Part shown: piece after piece, positions 1-7,916 of the stretch
How the letters are laid out: every line of letters begins with the position of its first letter
Numbering within the stretch: the first letter of the stretch is position 1
Assembly: GCF_900103875.1 (NCBI RefSeq)
Contig: NZ_LT629705.1
Span: forward strand, 2,365,001-2,429,000
Direction: 5' to 3'
DNA from: Pseudomonas arsenicoxydans
GTDB lineage: Bacteria > Pseudomonadota > Gammaproteobacteria > Pseudomonadales > Pseudomonadaceae
Length of the DNA stretch: 64,000 nt
Notes under the pieces: generated by a model
Told to the model about the DNA's origin: nothing
What the model saw: the letters and a program-made list of their open reading frames with translations, nothing else
Database searches by the model: none
Made by a program: the position numbers and the translations under genes

Positions 1-100
1 TGATCCCGCCTGCCAGCATGGCCAGGCCCATTAGCAGAAGCAGGATGCCGAGCAGGCTCGGCAGCAGACGGCTTCGACTCAAAGCACCATCAGTGCTCAT
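1..100 (-). CDS. gcd: PQQ-dependent membrane glucose dehydrogenase, N-terminal fragment
   Basis: The first 33 codons of a gene that continues past the left edge. The ATG is at 98-100 and is preceded by a GGAG ribosome binding site. The visible start reads MSTDGALSRSRLL followed by a hydrophobic stretch (LGILLLLMGLAMLAGG), which matches the first membrane helix of quinoprotein glucose dehydrogenase. That family oxidises glucose to gluconate in the periplasm and passes electrons to ubiquinone. The neighbouring upstream gene is an OprB-type glucose porin in the same orientation, the usual Pseudomonas order, which supports the call. The catalytic PQQ propeller lies outside the window. Confidence 0.75.
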   Translation of the reverse strand, partial: MSTDGALSRSRLLPSLLGILLLLMGLAMLAGGI

Positions 101-212
101 AGTGTGGTTCTCCGTGACGTTTTAAGTAGTCCCGCGCAAGTTCACTGTAGATGACGATCTGGCGTGGGCATGGTTCAGTTATAAAAGTGAAACTTGATGC
201 TTGTGGTGTGGG

Positions 213-1595
213 TTAGAACGATGACTGGATTTTTATCCCGCCAATCAACGCGTCATCGACCTTGTCCACGCCACCGGGGTGGCGGATGTATTGCAGATTG
301 GGGCGCACGGTCAGCCAATTCGTGACGTGCACGCCGTAATAGAGTTCGGCGCTGTATTCGGTGTCCTGCGGCGGCAGGAACGACGGGTCGTCGTAGTCGA
401 AGACTGCGTGGGCCTGATTGGTTGCCTCGGCGTTCTTGCGATAGGCCGGGTTGACGTGAACCCGCGCCAGAGCGAAGCCGATGTCGTCTTTGGCGCGTGC
501 ATCGAACAAGCCTTTGTAGACGACGCCGGCCTGGACATAGTTGTCGATGGCGTTGGTCTTCTTGTCGTGCATCGTGCCGTTGGCGAACACGCTCAAGCCG
601 CGCGAGTTGTCGCTGGCACGGCTGGTGATCTGCTGCTGCACACCGAGCCACACGCCGTGTTTGCTCGACGCGCTGCGGTAAGCCTCGCCACTGAGCGCGG
701 CAGGCTGGCCGTTGCTGTCCTTGTAGACATCGGTGGCGTTGGCGCTGCTGTAGTAATAACCGGCGCGGTATTCACCCGGCAGACCATTGAGCTTGGGCGA
801 CCACACCAGTTCCACCGGCAGGATCGCGCCCTGGGTGCCGCTGCCGCTGAGTTTGAAGCCGTTGCCGCGATCGAGGTTCGACGGGTTCTGCTCATACGCG
901 CCGATTTGCGCATACAGCTCTGGCGTCAGGTGATATTTGACGCGCATCGCCCACTGGCTGACTGGCCAGTTGTACCAGATGCCACCGACCCAGTTGCCGA
1001 CCTGGGAGCCGCAGAACGCCAGGTTCTGGAAGTCGCAAGGGAAGCTGTTGAAGTCCTCGCCTTCGCCAAAGCGGCCGACCTTGATATCGAGCTTCTGATC
1101 GAAGAATTTCTGCTGATACCACATCTGCGTCAGGCGCCAGGTTTGCCCACGGCCCCAGACTTCCTGGGCCGAGGTGAAACCACCGACGCGCGGATCGTTG
1201 ATGCGGTCATTGCTGATGTTGTTGCCGTTGCGCTCGGTGACGGTCAGCTGAAATTCAGCCGCATCCCAGCCCAGAATCTTCTGCAAGTCCAGGTGGGTGC
1301 CGAGGCCGAACTGATCGCTGTAGCGCGCCGTGCGGTCATGGTCGTAACCACCGTGCAGATTGCTGCCCATTTCGCCGGTGTAATCGACTTTGAAGTCGTA
1401 GCCTTTTTCCGAAAGTTCGCTGCGCGTGCCATTCCAGTCGCCGAGCATCCAGGGTGATTGGCTATCAAAGGCTGGCGCGGCCTGGGAGCAGGTGGCGAGG
1501 CCCAGCGCGGTGAAACCGCCCATCAGGTTCAGTGCTTTTCGGCTGGCAACAGCGATGCGGACAGCGCTGTCTCGCGAAGTTTGAAAATCAGGCAT
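213..1595 (-). CDS. oprB: OprB-family carbohydrate-selective porin
   Basis: A 460-residue outer-membrane porin for glucose and related sugars. The N-terminus is long, with basic residues around 19-20 followed by a hydrophobic segment and a probable cleavage site after CSQA, near residue 39. The mature part starts with the SPWMLGDWNGTRSEL type sequence typical of OprB, is rich in aromatic beta-strand segments, and ends in Phe (KIQSSF), as outer-membrane beta-barrels do. Gene order with gcd suggests a peripheral glucose-uptake role: sugar enters through the porin and is oxidised in the periplasm. No good Shine-Dalgarno precedes the chosen ATG; a later Met at residue 25 would remove the basic part of the signal peptide, so the longer start is kept. 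Confidence 0.9.
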   Translation of the reverse strand: MPDFQTSRDSAVRIAVASRKALNLMGGFTALGLATCSQAAPAFDSQSPWMLGDWNGTRSELSEKGYDFKVDYTGEMGSNLHGGYDHDRTARYSDQFGLGTHLDLQKILGWDAAEFQLTVTERNGNNISNDRINDPRVGGFTSAQEVWGRGQTWRLTQMWYQQKFFDQKLDIKVGRFGEGEDFNSFPCDFQNLAFCGSQVGNWVGGIWYNWPVSQWAMRVKYHLTPELYAQIGAYEQNPSNLDRGNGFKLSGSGTQGAILPVELVWSPKLNGLPGEYRAGYYYSSANATDVYKDSNGQPAALSGEAYRSASSKHGVWLGVQQQITSRASDNSRGLSVFANGTMHDKKTNAIDNYVQAGVVYKGLFDARAKDDIGFALARVHVNPAYRKNAEATNQAHAVFDYDDPSFLPPQDTEYSAELYYGVHVTNWLTVRPNLQYIRHPGGVDKVDDALIGGIKIQSSF

Positions 1596-1960
1596 AAAGG
1601 AGAAGTTCTGGGTCTTTTTCTAAGGGAGTGAACTGAACGCGGCAGGAGTAAACGGGGACAGCGGAAGCGTTTCAGCTGGACGGGCGCAAGGATAATGTCC
1701 CGTTACAAATAGAGAAAGCGCTTTTAGTGACATGAATTATTTCGTATTTGGTAACAGTCCATGGAAAGATCGCAGCCTCGTTTTACTCGACAGCTCCTAC
1801 ATTGGAATGCGTTCACCTGTAGGAGCTGTCGAGTGAAACGAGGCTGCGATCTTTTCCGTTTCACCTACATTTAACTGACCACGCACAGATCGCTTCCCCC
1901 GAACGAAGCCCTCGGCTAAGGTGCGCGGCTTCCCAACCTGACATCGCTCGAAGGCCCGGC
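1596..1960. promoter_or_regulatory. Intergenic region with a LacI-like palindrome and a repeat
   Basis: A 365-base gap between the divergent oprB and VF530-type genes. It holds a perfect palindrome AAAGCGCTTT at 1715-1724, about 120 bases upstream of the oprB start, which resembles LacI-family operators. It also holds one copy of the GAGGCTGCGATC palindrome (1765-1855). The operator call is inference from symmetry and position; no matching regulator gene lies in the window. Confidence 0.35.
1765..1855. repeat. GAGGCTGCGATC-family palindrome, copy 1
   Basis: Two inverted arms of about 36 bases (AAAGATCGCAGCCTCG... and ...CGAGGCTGCGATCTTTT) flank a short spacer. The same arms recur at five other gene ends in this window (20243, 31495, 41627, 43372 and 60602). 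This is an interspersed REP/BIME-like element. The T-run at the end of the arm would let it act as a terminator. Confidence 0.9.
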
Positions 1961-2191
1961 ATGACCGAACAGAACAACAACCCGCTGCACGGCGTGACGC
2001 TGGAGCAAATCCTCAACGTCCTGGTTGAACATTACGAATGGTCGGGGCTGGCCGAGCGCATCGATATCCGCTGCTTCAAGAGCGACCCGAGCATCAAGTC
2101 GAGCCTGACGTTCCTGCGTAAAACCCCGTGGGCGCGGGAGAAGGTCGAGCGCTTGTACGTGAAGTTGATGCGCACCAAGCGTCCGGTCTGA
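1961..2191 (+). CDS. VF530-family small protein
   Basis: A 76-residue protein matching the VF530 family (formerly DUF2132) throughout, with the family-typical segments [22 protein letters not shown] and [22 protein letters not shown]. It has no signal peptide or membrane segment, so it is cytoplasmic. VF530 proteins have a small helical fold and have been suggested to bind DNA, but the role is not established. It is followed two bases later by the start of the next gene, so the two are probably co-transcribed; a functional link is not evident. Confidence 0.85.
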   Translation: MTEQNNNPLHGVTLEQILNVLVEHYEWSGLAERIDIRCFKSDPSIKSSLTFLRKTPWAREKVERLYVKLMRTKRPV

Positions 2192-2193
2192 AC

Positions 2194-2862
2194 ATGCTCA
2201 AGCTGTTGGCGCCTGGTGCTGTCGCGAGGCGCCGTGTCGTGGCGGTGGCGGCGGTGCTCGGGTGGGCAGGTTTGAGCATCCAGCTCTACCTGATTCTCTA
2301 CTCACGCTGGAGTCTGGAAGCCAGTTTGCTGGGCGGGCTGTTGAGTTTTTTCAGTTACTTCACGGTGCTGACCAATACGCTGGTGGCGACCGTCCTGACC
2401 TGCGAATGGACGTCCCGCGAATCGGCGGCGCGCCGCTGGTTTTTGCAGCCATGGGTGAGCAGTGGGATTGCCGTCAGCATTGCCGTGGTCGGCTTGGCGT
2501 ACAGCCTTTTGCTGCGCCATCTGTGGCACCCCGAAGGCTGGCAGTTTCTGGCCGATGAGTTGATGCATGACGTCATGCCGCTGCTGTTTCTGGCGTATTG
2601 GTGGTGCTGTGTGCCCAAGGGCACGTTGCGGGTAGGGCATATCGGCCGGTGGGTGATTTACCCGCTGGTGTATTTCGCCTATTCACTGCTGCGTGGGCAT
2701 GAGTTGGCGGTCTATCCCTATCCATTCATTGATGTGGACAAGCTGGGTTATCCACAGGTGTTTGTGAATGCCGCAGGATTGCTGGCGGGGTTTGTGCTGA
2801 TCTCATTGCTGGTGATCGGGTTGGATCGGTGGCTTGGGCGTCGTGCAAAGGTTAGTGGTTGA
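2194..2862 (+). CDS. Pr6Pr-type multi-pass membrane protein
   Basis: A 222-residue membrane protein with about six hydrophobic helices. It resembles the bacterial Pr6Pr group, distantly related to FAR-17a/AIG1 proteins. Characteristic parts are YFTVLTNTLVA near residue 55 and the tail motif with YPYPFIDVDKLGYPQV. No enzymatic function can be read from the sequence. The start at 2194 is chosen because it lies just after the upstream stop (2189-2191), suggesting translational coupling; the longer frame opening at 2128 overlaps the VF530-type gene and begins with non-hydrophobic sequence. Confidence 0.75.
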   Translation: MLKLLAPGAVARRRVVAVAAVLGWAGLSIQLYLILYSRWSLEASLLGGLLSFFSYFTVLTNTLVATVLTCEWTSRESAARRWFLQPWVSSGIAVSIAVVGLAYSLLLRHLWHPEGWQFLADELMHDVMPLLFLAYWWCCVPKGTLRVGHIGRWVIYPLVYFAYSLLRGHELAVYPYPFIDVDKLGYPQVFVNAAGLLAGFVLISLLVIGLDRWLGRRAKVSG

Positions 2863-2868
2863 TCCATC

Positions 2869-2895
2869 GCCATCGCGAGCAGGCTCGCGATGGCG
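2869..2895. terminator. Palindromic REP/terminator between convergent genes
   Basis: CGCCATCGCGAGC and its complement form a near-perfect hairpin with a 1-base centre. It lies 6 bases after the stop at 2862 and 12 bases before the convergent stop at 2908. It is probably a REP half used as a bidirectional terminator. There is no T-run. Confidence 0.6.
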
Positions 2896-2907
2896 CCCTG
2901 GAGTCGA

Positions 2908-3693
2908 TCACTCCTCGTCGCTGTCATCCGCGCGCCAGTAGCCGACCGCTTTGACGAATTGCTCGTTCAGGCCGTGCTCATCGAGCAGCACCCGACGGAT
3001 CTGCCGCGATACTTTGGTCTCGGTGGCCACCCAGGCGTACAGGCTGCCGCCGGGAATTTGCAGTTGCTTGACGGTGCTCAGCAGGTTGTTCCGGCCGCCC
3101 TCGCGCAGGACCCAGATCACGTTGACCTGAGCCGGGCTTTCGAGTTTTTGCTGTTCGGCGCCGTTTTCCACTTCGATGACCACCAACGCACGCCGATTGG
3201 CCGCCAGGCCTTCGAGACGCCGGGCGATAGCGGGCAGGGCGGTTTCATCGCCGATCAACAAGTAGCTGTCAAACATGTCCGGCACGATCATCGAGCCGCG
3301 TGGCCCGCCGATGTGCAGGAACTGGCCAGGTTGGGCCTGCTCGGCCCAGGTCGAGGCAGGGCCGTCACCGTGCAACACAAAGTCGATGTCCAGTTCCAGC
3401 GTGTCGAGGTCGTAACGACGTGGCGTGTAATCGCGCATTGCCGGCAGGGGGCCGTTGTCTTTGCCAGCACCGAGCACCAGAGTTTCCAGCGCCGCTTGTT
3501 CCGCCGCGTTTTGCGGGAACAGCAGTTTGACGTGGTCGTCCGTGCCGAGGCTGACGAAGCCGGCCAGCTCCGGCCCGCCCAACGTAATCCGGCGCATCCG
3601 CGGCGTCAGGTCAACCACCCGCAACACTTGCAGGCGACGGCGTTTGATTTCATGCATGACACGGTGAATGGATTGCACGATCACTTCAGTCAT
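2908..3693 (-). CDS. Siderophore-interacting protein / NAD(P)H ferric reductase
   Basis: A 261-residue flavoprotein of the SIP/ViuB/YqjH family. The FAD-binding segment RDYTPRRY lies near residues 87-94, the phosphate/adenine region HIGGPRGS follows, and the C-terminal half is the SIP domain ending in the conserved VKAVGYWRADDSDEE. Family members reduce ferric siderophores in the cytoplasm to release Fe2+. The start overlaps the upstream padR stop by four bases (ATGA), so the two genes form one translation-coupled operon. In E. coli the homologous reductase YqjH is controlled by the PadR protein YqjI, which supports a metal-homeostasis role here. Confidence 0.88.
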   Translation of the reverse strand: MTEVIVQSIHRVMHEIKRRRLQVLRVVDLTPRMRRITLGGPELAGFVSLGTDDHVKLLFPQNAAEQAALETLVLGAGKDNGPLPAMRDYTPRRYDLDTLELDIDFVLHGDGPASTWAEQAQPGQFLHIGGPRGSMIVPDMFDSYLLIGDETALPAIARRLEGLAANRRALVVIEVENGAEQQKLESPAQVNVIWVLREGGRNNLLSTVKQLQIPGGSLYAWVATETKVSRQIRRVLLDEHGLNEQFVKAVGYWRADDSDEE

Positions 3694-4259
3694 TCAGCTT
3701 TCTCCTGAACGGCAGGGCCGTCGACGATGGCTTTGGCGGTGTTGTTGAGCAGGTCGCGCACCCGCAGGATTTCTTCCGGGCTCCAGCGGCCGTGGTGCAT
3801 CTGCAAGGCGTGACGCAAGTTATGCACAGCCTCGTGGATCTCGGCGGGACGATCATGGCCGCGCAATGAGCGCTTGCTGACCTCGATGCGCATCCGCACG
3901 CCGTCCAGCGCAATGGCCTGGTCGGTCAACGACAGACGCCCGGCGTCGGTGATGCTGTAGCGTTTTTTGCCGCCCTCGGCATCGCCCAGGATCATTTCGC
4001 TTTCTTCAAGGAAGGTCAGGGTCGGGTAGATCACGCCGGGGCTGGGGCTGTAGGCGCCGTCGAACATGCTTTCGATCTGGCGGATCAGGTCATAGCCGTG
4101 GCAAGGCTGCTCGGCGATCAACGCCAGCAGCAGCAGTTTCAGGTCGCCAGGGGCAAATACGCGCGGGCCACGACCGCCGCGTTCGCGGCCGGGGCCAGGA
4201 CGTTTTTCGAAGCCGTCACGGCCGTCGCCGTGGTCTCGATGGGAATGATGGTCTCTCAT
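3690..4259 (-). CDS. PadR-family regulator with His-rich N-terminus (YqjI-like)
   Basis: A 189-residue regulator. Residues 1-33 are rich in His, Asp, Arg and Gly (MRDHHSHRDHGDGRDG...), as in the metal-binding tail of E. coli YqjI. A PadR winged-helix domain follows (LKLLLLALIAEQPCHGYDLIRQIE, YSPSPGVIYPTLTFLEE, KRYSITDAG) and then a helical dimerisation tail. YqjI represses its own gene and the ferric reductase gene yqjH and is relieved by nickel; the same gene pairing here points to a metal-responsive repressor. The start at 4259 is chosen because the His-rich sequence begins there and a AGAGAAG site precedes it; the upstream extension is unrelated sequence crossing the operator. Confidence 0.85.
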   Translation of the reverse strand: MRDHHSHRDHGDGRDGFEKRPGPGRERGGRGPRVFAPGDLKLLLLALIAEQPCHGYDLIRQIESMFDGAYSPSPGVIYPTLTFLEESEMILGDAEGGKKRYSITDAGRLSLTDQAIALDGVRMRIEVSKRSLRGHDRPAEIHEAVHNLRHALQMHHGRWSPEEILRVRDLLNNTAKAIVDGPAVQEKAE

Positions 4260-4282
4260 TTTTGCGTCTTCTCTCGTCGTGT

Positions 4283-4308
4283 TTAGATACAACTTAAGAT
4301 ATATCTTA
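4283..4308. promoter_or_regulatory. Probable PadR operator
   Basis: A 14-base perfect palindrome, TAAGATATATCTTA (4295-4308), lies 35 bases upstream of the padR ATG. A third, near-matching half-site, TTAGATAC (4283-4290), lies next to it. The position over the expected promoter and the AT-rich symmetric sequence fit autoregulation of the padR/SIP operon. Confidence 0.6.
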
Positions 4309-4769
4309 TGGCTTAGGCAAGCGTTCTTGACCAACGGTCGCCCTCCTGTCCGCCTTGAACGGCGCTTGAAGACCACGCGCAATGAATGAGGGGTTGATTG
4401 CTTTTTTAGAGTAATTGAACTAATTGTAAAGTTAATCTGCTGATTATTAAACGAGTGCCGGTAGTTAAGTAGTACCGGTCTGACGGAGGCTGGGTTAGTT
4501 ATTATCTGTGTGCTTTTTTAGTTAGAGCTGTGTGTAGTATTTCTCTGAGGGTAAAGAAGTTCTTTTAATGTTTTTTCAACTTTTTTCCTGCGGCTCGAAA
4601 GTCGTTGTTACTACATGTTCTTAGGAAGTTACGTACTTACTTTCTCGAGGGATTTGACGATCATTCTCTGGCGTCGAAAGTTAAGCGAAATCGCCATCTT
4701 CGTGTTGAGTGGTATTCGCGTTTCAAGACTTTTTTCGGCCCAATCCTTTGAATAGACAGGTACTTAACA
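4309..4769. other. AT-rich intergenic region upstream of fimbrial operon
   Basis: About 460 bases without a gene, clearly more AT-rich than the rest of the window and with several T-runs. It has a small inverted repeat (CCGGTA...TACCGG around 4457-4477). It must carry the promoter of the fimbrial operon, but no convincing -35/-10 pair can be singled out. The base composition hints at acquired DNA or H-NS/MvaT-type silencing. Confidence 0.5.
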
Positions 4770-5253
4770 ATGTTCAAGAAGCTTGCAATCACCGTTCCGA
4801 TGACCCTCTTGGCCCTGAGTTCCTCGGTGGCGTTCGCTGCGGACGAAATACGCTCGTCCATCAACATCAGCGCTAATATCCCCACCTGGGAATTCCACGC
4901 CCAACCGGTGAATCCTGACTTCGGTAAAGATGAAAAAATGGCCTGGAACGTGATAACCGAGAGCTTGGCCCCGCTGCGTGCGACTTACGATATTCGCCAC
5001 TCTCTCGGTTCGGTCAATGCTTATGTAAGGTGGTCCGCAACACCTGCAAAACGGCGCCAACTTCATCCCGCTGACCTACGTCTTCAACGGCGTAACCTTG
5101 ACCGGTGCTTCTCAAGAAGTGGTCGGCGATACCGAATCAAACGTGGGCATGCGAGCTGATCTGGTGATTAGCGCCGCCCTGCCCGGGACCAGACAGACAG
5201 GTCTCTACACGGCCAATCCAGTCGTGATCTTCGATGCCGTTCCGCGCATCTAA
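4770..5253 (+). pseudogene. Frameshifted CFA/I-like fimbrial pilin subunit
   Basis: The gene opens with MFKKLAITVPMTLLALSSSVAFA, a signal peptide, and a mature segment SSINISANIPTWEFHAQP resembling alternate chaperone-usher pilins such as CfaB/CblA. After GSVNAYV (codon ending 5027) the frame breaks. The pilin sequence resumes in the next frame at 5029 as GGPQHLQNGANFIPLTYVFNGV and ends at TAA 5251-5253, giving about 161 residues if repaired. The paralogue at 9982 has the equivalent GSIEARLEGRPYLSNG region in one frame. The defect equals two missing bases or one extra base near 5025-5028. It may be a true mutation, a switch or a sequencing error. It is the first gene of the operon, the usual place of the major pilin. 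Confidence 0.8.
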
Positions 5254-5362
5254 GTCAGCCATGACTTAAGGCTCGGCCTTATTCGTTAACACTCACCGGT
5301 CGATGGGTAATCACTGCCTGTCGATCGGGTTTCAACGCACTTATCTTCAGAGTATCCCGTTC

Positions 5363-7885
5363 ATGTTCCCGATGACTCCCATCGCGACGGCGCTTGCCCT
5401 ATGTTTTTGTGCAACCGCCCTGGCCGCGCCAGCGGACAACGGCCACACACCTCGAAGTTTGCTTGCGCAAGCCAAGGGGTTACCGAGCGAGTTCGAAGAG
5501 CACTTCTTTGATGTGCCGCTGGCGGTGCGCGTGGAACTTGATCAACAGTTTCTCGGTGAAGCGATGGTCGTGTTGACCCGCGACGATCGAATCACCTTAG
5601 TTGACTTCAATGATGTCAGCGACAGCACAATCAAGCCCAGCGAACGCGAGATCTGGGCCAACCATCTGAAACAAGGCGTGGCGCTGGGCGCCTGCCAAGC
5701 CAACTGCCCCGAACAACTGTTGGCCGTGCACTACAGCCTCGAAAACTCGCTGGTGTCGATTCTCACGGAGAACGCGGAACGGGACGATCAGGCGCAGCAG
5801 TATTACAACCTGCCCGAAGGTGGCAGCACTGGCTTGATCGTGCGCAACCAATTGAACCTCAATGGCGGCCAGAACCAGGACCTCGGTGGTCGTTACGGTC
5901 TGGAAGCCAGCAGCAGCCTGGGCAACTGGACCCAAGCGGTCAATATGCAGCTATCGCGCCTGGGTGGTGTCGACAACCAGACCTATCACGCCGTGCATGA
6001 GCTGTTTACCCAGCGTGAATTGCAGGGCAACTTTGTGCGTCTGGGCTACTTCACGCCCAACTCCGAAGGCCTGACCCGTCAGCCGCGTTCGTTTGGGGCG
6101 AGCCCCGATACCGCGTTGGGCGTCATGTATGGCAGCTCCGACAGCCTGGCCATCAACAATCCGAAACCGGCGGTTTATCCAATCTACGTCACAGCCAATC
6201 GACAGGGTTCTGTGGAGATATACCGCGACGGTTTGCTGATCAACACTCAGGCAGTCCCGGCAGGGTTGCAGACCCTCGATACGCGTCCGCTGCCCGGCGG
6301 TATTTATGAAGTGGAAGTGCGCCTGATCGAAGACAGCCAGATCACCTCCAGCACCCTGGAGCTGGTCTACAAACCGAACAATTGGCGCAATCATGACGAG
6401 CGCTGGCGCTACAACCTGTTCGCCGGTCGCGAATCCAAATTGCTCAGCAACTGGGAAGAGCAGGCCGACGGCGACATGACCGCCGGTGCCGCCTTCAACT
6501 TCCTGTGGCACCCGCGTGTGATCCTCGGCCTGACAGGGCGGCAGGTGCGCGACGCTCTGCAATACGGCACCTCGATTGACTGGGCAATCGTCAACAACGC
6601 CAGCCTTTTCGCCAACGTCTACAAGACCGAAGACTACGGCACCGGTCTCGATGTGCAGGGACTGTATTCCTATGGCAGTGGCAGCCTCGTCGCCAGCCAT
6701 AACCGCAGCTGGCTCGACACCACTCGGCTGTACGACACCTTGCCCGACGGCACGCGGGTGCAGCAGCGCAACGTATTCATTGGGCAAACCAGTAACTCGT
6801 CGTTATCGGTAAACCACCGGCTTACCAGCAAAAGTTCGGCTAATGTCCGGGTGTCCCACAGCGAAGGCAACACCAATGGGACGGGCGTGGATCTGGGATG
6901 GACTCAACGCACTCGGCTGTTCGGCAGTGATGCCAATTGGCGCCTGTCGCTGTTTGATCGTCCGGGCAGCGTGAGCTCGGGAGACGACCGTAATCGGGGC
7001 ATCGACTTGAGTGTGAACATTGCGTTGGGCGGCCCCGGTGAGCAGATCTCCGGCAGCATCGGCACGCGCACAGCCCGTGAAGGTGGCCGTGATAACAATG
7101 CCTCGCTCACCTACCGCAAAGACTTGCAGGATCATCTGCTGCAAAACGTCTCGGCCACGGTCATCAGCGACACCTACGGCATCGGTTTGAACGCGATGGG
7201 GTCGATGCAATCGGACCTGGCCAACGCTGACGGTTTTATTCAGCGCTCGTCGTTCAACAACGACCTCACCGGCGGTTTGAACCTGGACAGCACCGTGGCC
7301 GTCGGCGGTCAAAAAATGGTCGTGACCAGCCAATACCACCGCAGTGGTGCCGGCATGATCATCGATGTCGAATCGGACATCGACGGTATCGCCTTGCGCG
7401 CCGACGATTTGAGCGGTGGCAGTGCGGTGCTCAAACCCGGGCGCAATTTTGTGCCGATCACGGCTTACAAAAGCAGCTCGGTCAGTTTCGATTTCGAGGG
7501 CACCCACGTCCCCGCCGCGACCATTCAACCGGCCCGTTCCAGCTATCACCTGAACAAGGGCGGCGTGGGCTATCGGCAGATTCGCGTGATGCAAACCCTC
7601 ACCGTACTCGGTCGCCTGATCGACCCTCAGGGCAATCCGCTCAAGGGCCATCACATCATCAACCACGCGAGTCGCGGGGTGAGTGAGGTGGACGGGTTCT
7701 TCTCCATGGAAATGAACGCCGGCTCACCGACCCTGGAAGTGCGCCACGGCAATCAGTTGCTGTGTCAGTTCCGGCTGGACCCAAGCCGTGGGCGTACTGA
7801 AAACAATGTGTTGATGATCGGGGATTTGCGCTGCACTCCAGACACGTTGGCAGACGTTGGTGATGCCGTGCAGAGCGCCGGTTGA
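5363..7885 (+). CDS. Outer-membrane fimbrial usher, CfaC/CblC type
   Basis: An 840-residue usher of the alternate chaperone-usher class. It has a signal peptide (MFPMTPIATALALCFCATALAAP), an N-terminal periplasmic domain, a long beta-barrel with many alternating strands (for example LNLNGGQNQDLGGRYGLEASSSLGNW), an embedded plug-like segment (SVEIYRDGLLINTQAVPAGLQTLDTRPLPGGIYEVEV, near 300-340), and C-terminal domains (GRLIDPQGNPLKGHHIINH; NQLLCQFRLDPSRG). Ushers secrete and order pilus subunits across the outer membrane. The start at 5363 is preferred over 5303 because it places the signal peptide at the N-terminus. The order pilin, usher, tip subunit, chaperone makes this the assembly platform of the locus. 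Confidence 0.88.
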   Translation: MFPMTPIATALALCFCATALAAPADNGHTPRSLLAQAKGLPSEFEEHFFDVPLAVRVELDQQFLGEAMVVLTRDDRITLVDFNDVSDSTIKPSEREIWANHLKQGVALGACQANCPEQLLAVHYSLENSLVSILTENAERDDQAQQYYNLPEGGSTGLIVRNQLNLNGGQNQDLGGRYGLEASSSLGNWTQAVNMQLSRLGGVDNQTYHAVHELFTQRELQGNFVRLGYFTPNSEGLTRQPRSFGASPDTALGVMYGSSDSLAINNPKPAVYPIYVTANRQGSVEIYRDGLLINTQAVPAGLQTLDTRPLPGGIYEVEVRLIEDSQITSSTLELVYKPNNWRNHDERWRYNLFAGRESKLLSNWEEQADGDMTAGAAFNFLWHPRVILGLTGRQVRDALQYGTSIDWAIVNNASLFANVYKTEDYGTGLDVQGLYSYGSGSLVASHNRSWLDTTRLYDTLPDGTRVQQRNVFIGQTSNSSLSVNHRLTSKSSANVRVSHSEGNTNGTGVDLGWTQRTRLFGSDANWRLSLFDRPGSVSSGDDRNRGIDLSVNIALGGPGEQISGSIGTRTAREGGRDNNASLTYRKDLQDHLLQNVSATVISDTYGIGLNAMGSMQSDLANADGFIQRSSFNNDLTGGLNLDSTVAVGGQKMVVTSQYHRSGAGMIIDVESDIDGIALRADDLSGGSAVLKPGRNFVPITAYKSSSVSFDFEGTHVPAATIQPARSSYHLNKGGVGYRQIRVMQTLTVLGRLIDPQGNPLKGHHIINHASRGVSEVDGFFSMEMNAGSPTLEVRHGNQLLCQFRLDPSRGRTENNVLMIGDLRCTPDTLADVGDAVQSAG

Positions 7886-7916
7886 TGAAGGCCGCTGATT
7901 TTCTGGAGTTCGCAAA

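Noticed and set aside
279..1457. A 392-codon open frame antisense to oprB
   Set aside because: Shadow frame; composition is typical of antisense GC-rich sequence and oprB accounts for the region.
5303..5362. Earlier usher start at 5303
   Set aside because: It would place 20 non-signal residues before the hydrophobic signal peptide; the ATG at 5363 gives a normal export signal.
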